Source of the DNA: Actinomycetota bacterium
GTDB lineage: Bacteria > Actinomycetota > Actinomycetes > Streptosporangiales > Streptosporangiaceae
Assembly: GCA_003161205.1 (NCBI GenBank)
Contig: PMOU01000124.1
Coordinates: forward strand, 11,894-18,101
Length of the DNA stretch: 6,208 nucleotides
Direction: 5' to 3'
Both the position numbers and the translations under genes were made by a program. Shown piece after piece: positions 5,543 to 6,208 of the stretch (the stretch's first letter is position 1; every line of letters starts with the position of its first letter). The notes beneath the pieces are model-generated. The model made no database searches. It was not told where the DNA came from and was given only the letters and a program-made list of their open reading frames with translations.

Positions 5543-6208
5543 GCAGGCCGATGCGGTCGCGGGCGAGCGCCATGGTGGGCCCGGCGACACGGCGGGCCTG
5601 CGCGGCGCCACGGGCGAGCACGCGGTCCAGCCCGGCCTCATCGGCAAGGATCCGCTGCGTCTTCTCCCTGATCGGCGAAAAGGTGGCGACGACGAGCTCG
5701 GCGAGGTCCTTCTTGAACCCGCCGTAGCCCGCGCCCTCGTACCTGGTCTCCAGAGCGGCGACCGGCTCGCCGGACATGGCCGAGTAGATGCGCAGCAGGT
5801 TGGTCACGCCCGGTTTGGCCTCCGCGTCGGCACGGACCTCCGAGCCCGCGTCGGTGACCGCGCGGGCGATCTTCTTGCGGATCACGGCCGGGTCGTCCAG
5901 GACATCGATGATGCCCTGCGGTGAGGACGAGGACTTGCTCATCTTGGCCGTCGGGTCCTGCAGGTCGTAGATCTTAGCGACCTCGGCGAGAATGTAGGGC
6001 TGCGGCGGCACGAACGTCTGGCCGTACCTGTGGTTGAACCGCTGGGCCAGCGTCCGGCTGAGCTCCAGGTGCTGCCGCTGGTCCTCGCCCACCGGCACCT
6101 GGTCGGCCTGGTAGAGCAGGATGTCCGCAGCCTGCAGGATGGGGTAGGTGAACAGGCCGACGGATGCCTGGTCCTGGCCTTCGCGCGACGACTTGTCCTT
6201 GAACTGGA
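5526..6208 (-). CDS. trpS: Tryptophanyl-tRNA synthetase, C-terminal two-thirds (5' end outside window)
   Basis: A class I aminoacyl-tRNA synthetase that charges tRNA(Trp) with tryptophan in the cytosol. The frame enters from the right edge (first full codon at 6206) and gives 226 residues before TAG at 5526-5528; the family is about 330-350 long, so roughly the first third, including the HIGH motif, lies outside. Diagnostic segments, counted from the edge, are GLFTYPILQAADILLYQAD (17-35), VPVGEDQRQHLEL (37-49), and the ATP-binding KMSKS loop (88-92, positions 5931-5945) followed by SSSPQGIIDVLDD. Arg/Asp-rich helices close the anticodon-binding domain, ending LLKPAG. Nothing suggests damage. 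The internal GTG at 6098 is not the start, because conserved sequence continues upstream of it. The 3' end overlaps the carboxypeptidase end by 17 nt in convergent orientation. Confidence 0.95.
   Translation of the reverse strand, partial: QFKDKSSREGQDQASVGLFTYPILQAADILLYQADQVPVGEDQRQHLELSRTLAQRFNHRYGQTFVPPQPYILAEVAKIYDLQDPTAKMSKSSSSPQGIIDVLDDPAVIRKKIARAVTDAGSEVRADAEAKPGVTNLLRIYSAMSGEPVAALETRYEGAGYGGFKKDLAELVVATFSPIREKTQRILADEAGLDRVLARGAAQARRVAGPTMALARDRIGLLKPAG
5528..5539. repeat. 12-bp perfect palindrome between the two convergent stop codons
   Basis: AGCCGGCCGGCT equals its own reverse complement. It lies within the 17-nt overlap, flanked by the trpS stop (5526-5528, sharing one base) and the carboxypeptidase stop (5540-5542). 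It encodes the last residues of both proteins. With no spacer between its arms it could form only a short 4-bp stem with a 4-nt loop, so a terminator role is doubtful. Confidence 0.6.

Overview
This window comes from a high-GC actinobacterium. Codons strongly prefer G or C in the third position, one gene starts with GTG, and long antisense shadow ORFs run opposite every gene. The trpS / D-Ala-D-Ala carboxypeptidase neighbourhood also recalls mycobacterial and streptomycete chromosomes. Nothing indicates a plasmid, prophage, transposon, CRISPR array or RNA gene, so it looks like ordinary chromosome. The genus cannot be set from these bases.

Layout, left to right. Positions 1-155 hold an unresolved gene edge and a hairpin. 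Positions 156-4219 hold three minus-strand genes that read as one transcription unit, right to left: a methylmalonyl-CoA mutase large subunit (2642-4219), a GCS2/YbdK-type carboxylate-amine ligase (1444-2610, 31 nt downstream of the mutase) and an M20 amidohydrolase (156-1457, overlapping the ligase by 14 nt). A 57-nt divergent spacer (4220-4276) separates this unit from a plus-strand, membrane-anchored serine D-Ala-D-Ala carboxypeptidase (4277-5542). That gene converges on and overlaps by 17 nt the 3' end of tryptophanyl-tRNA synthetase, trpS (minus strand, 5526 to beyond the right edge).

How the genes fit together. The carboxypeptidase (cell-wall trimming) and trpS (translation) are housekeeping. 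The three-gene unit is less clear. The mutase keeps the residues that mark methylmalonyl-CoA specificity but lacks the B12-binding domain, so it needs a small subunit encoded elsewhere. The next two genes are an ATP-dependent amide-bond former and an amide-bond hydrolase, probably translationally coupled. Their shared substrate cannot be read from the sequence. The mutase appears to be expressed from a leaderless promoter, with a TANNNT -10 element 6 nt before its ATG.

No clearly novel system is visible. The points most worth a second look are the ligase-hydrolase pair behind a split mutase, the KIG variant of the carboxypeptidase's third motif, and the undecided left edge.
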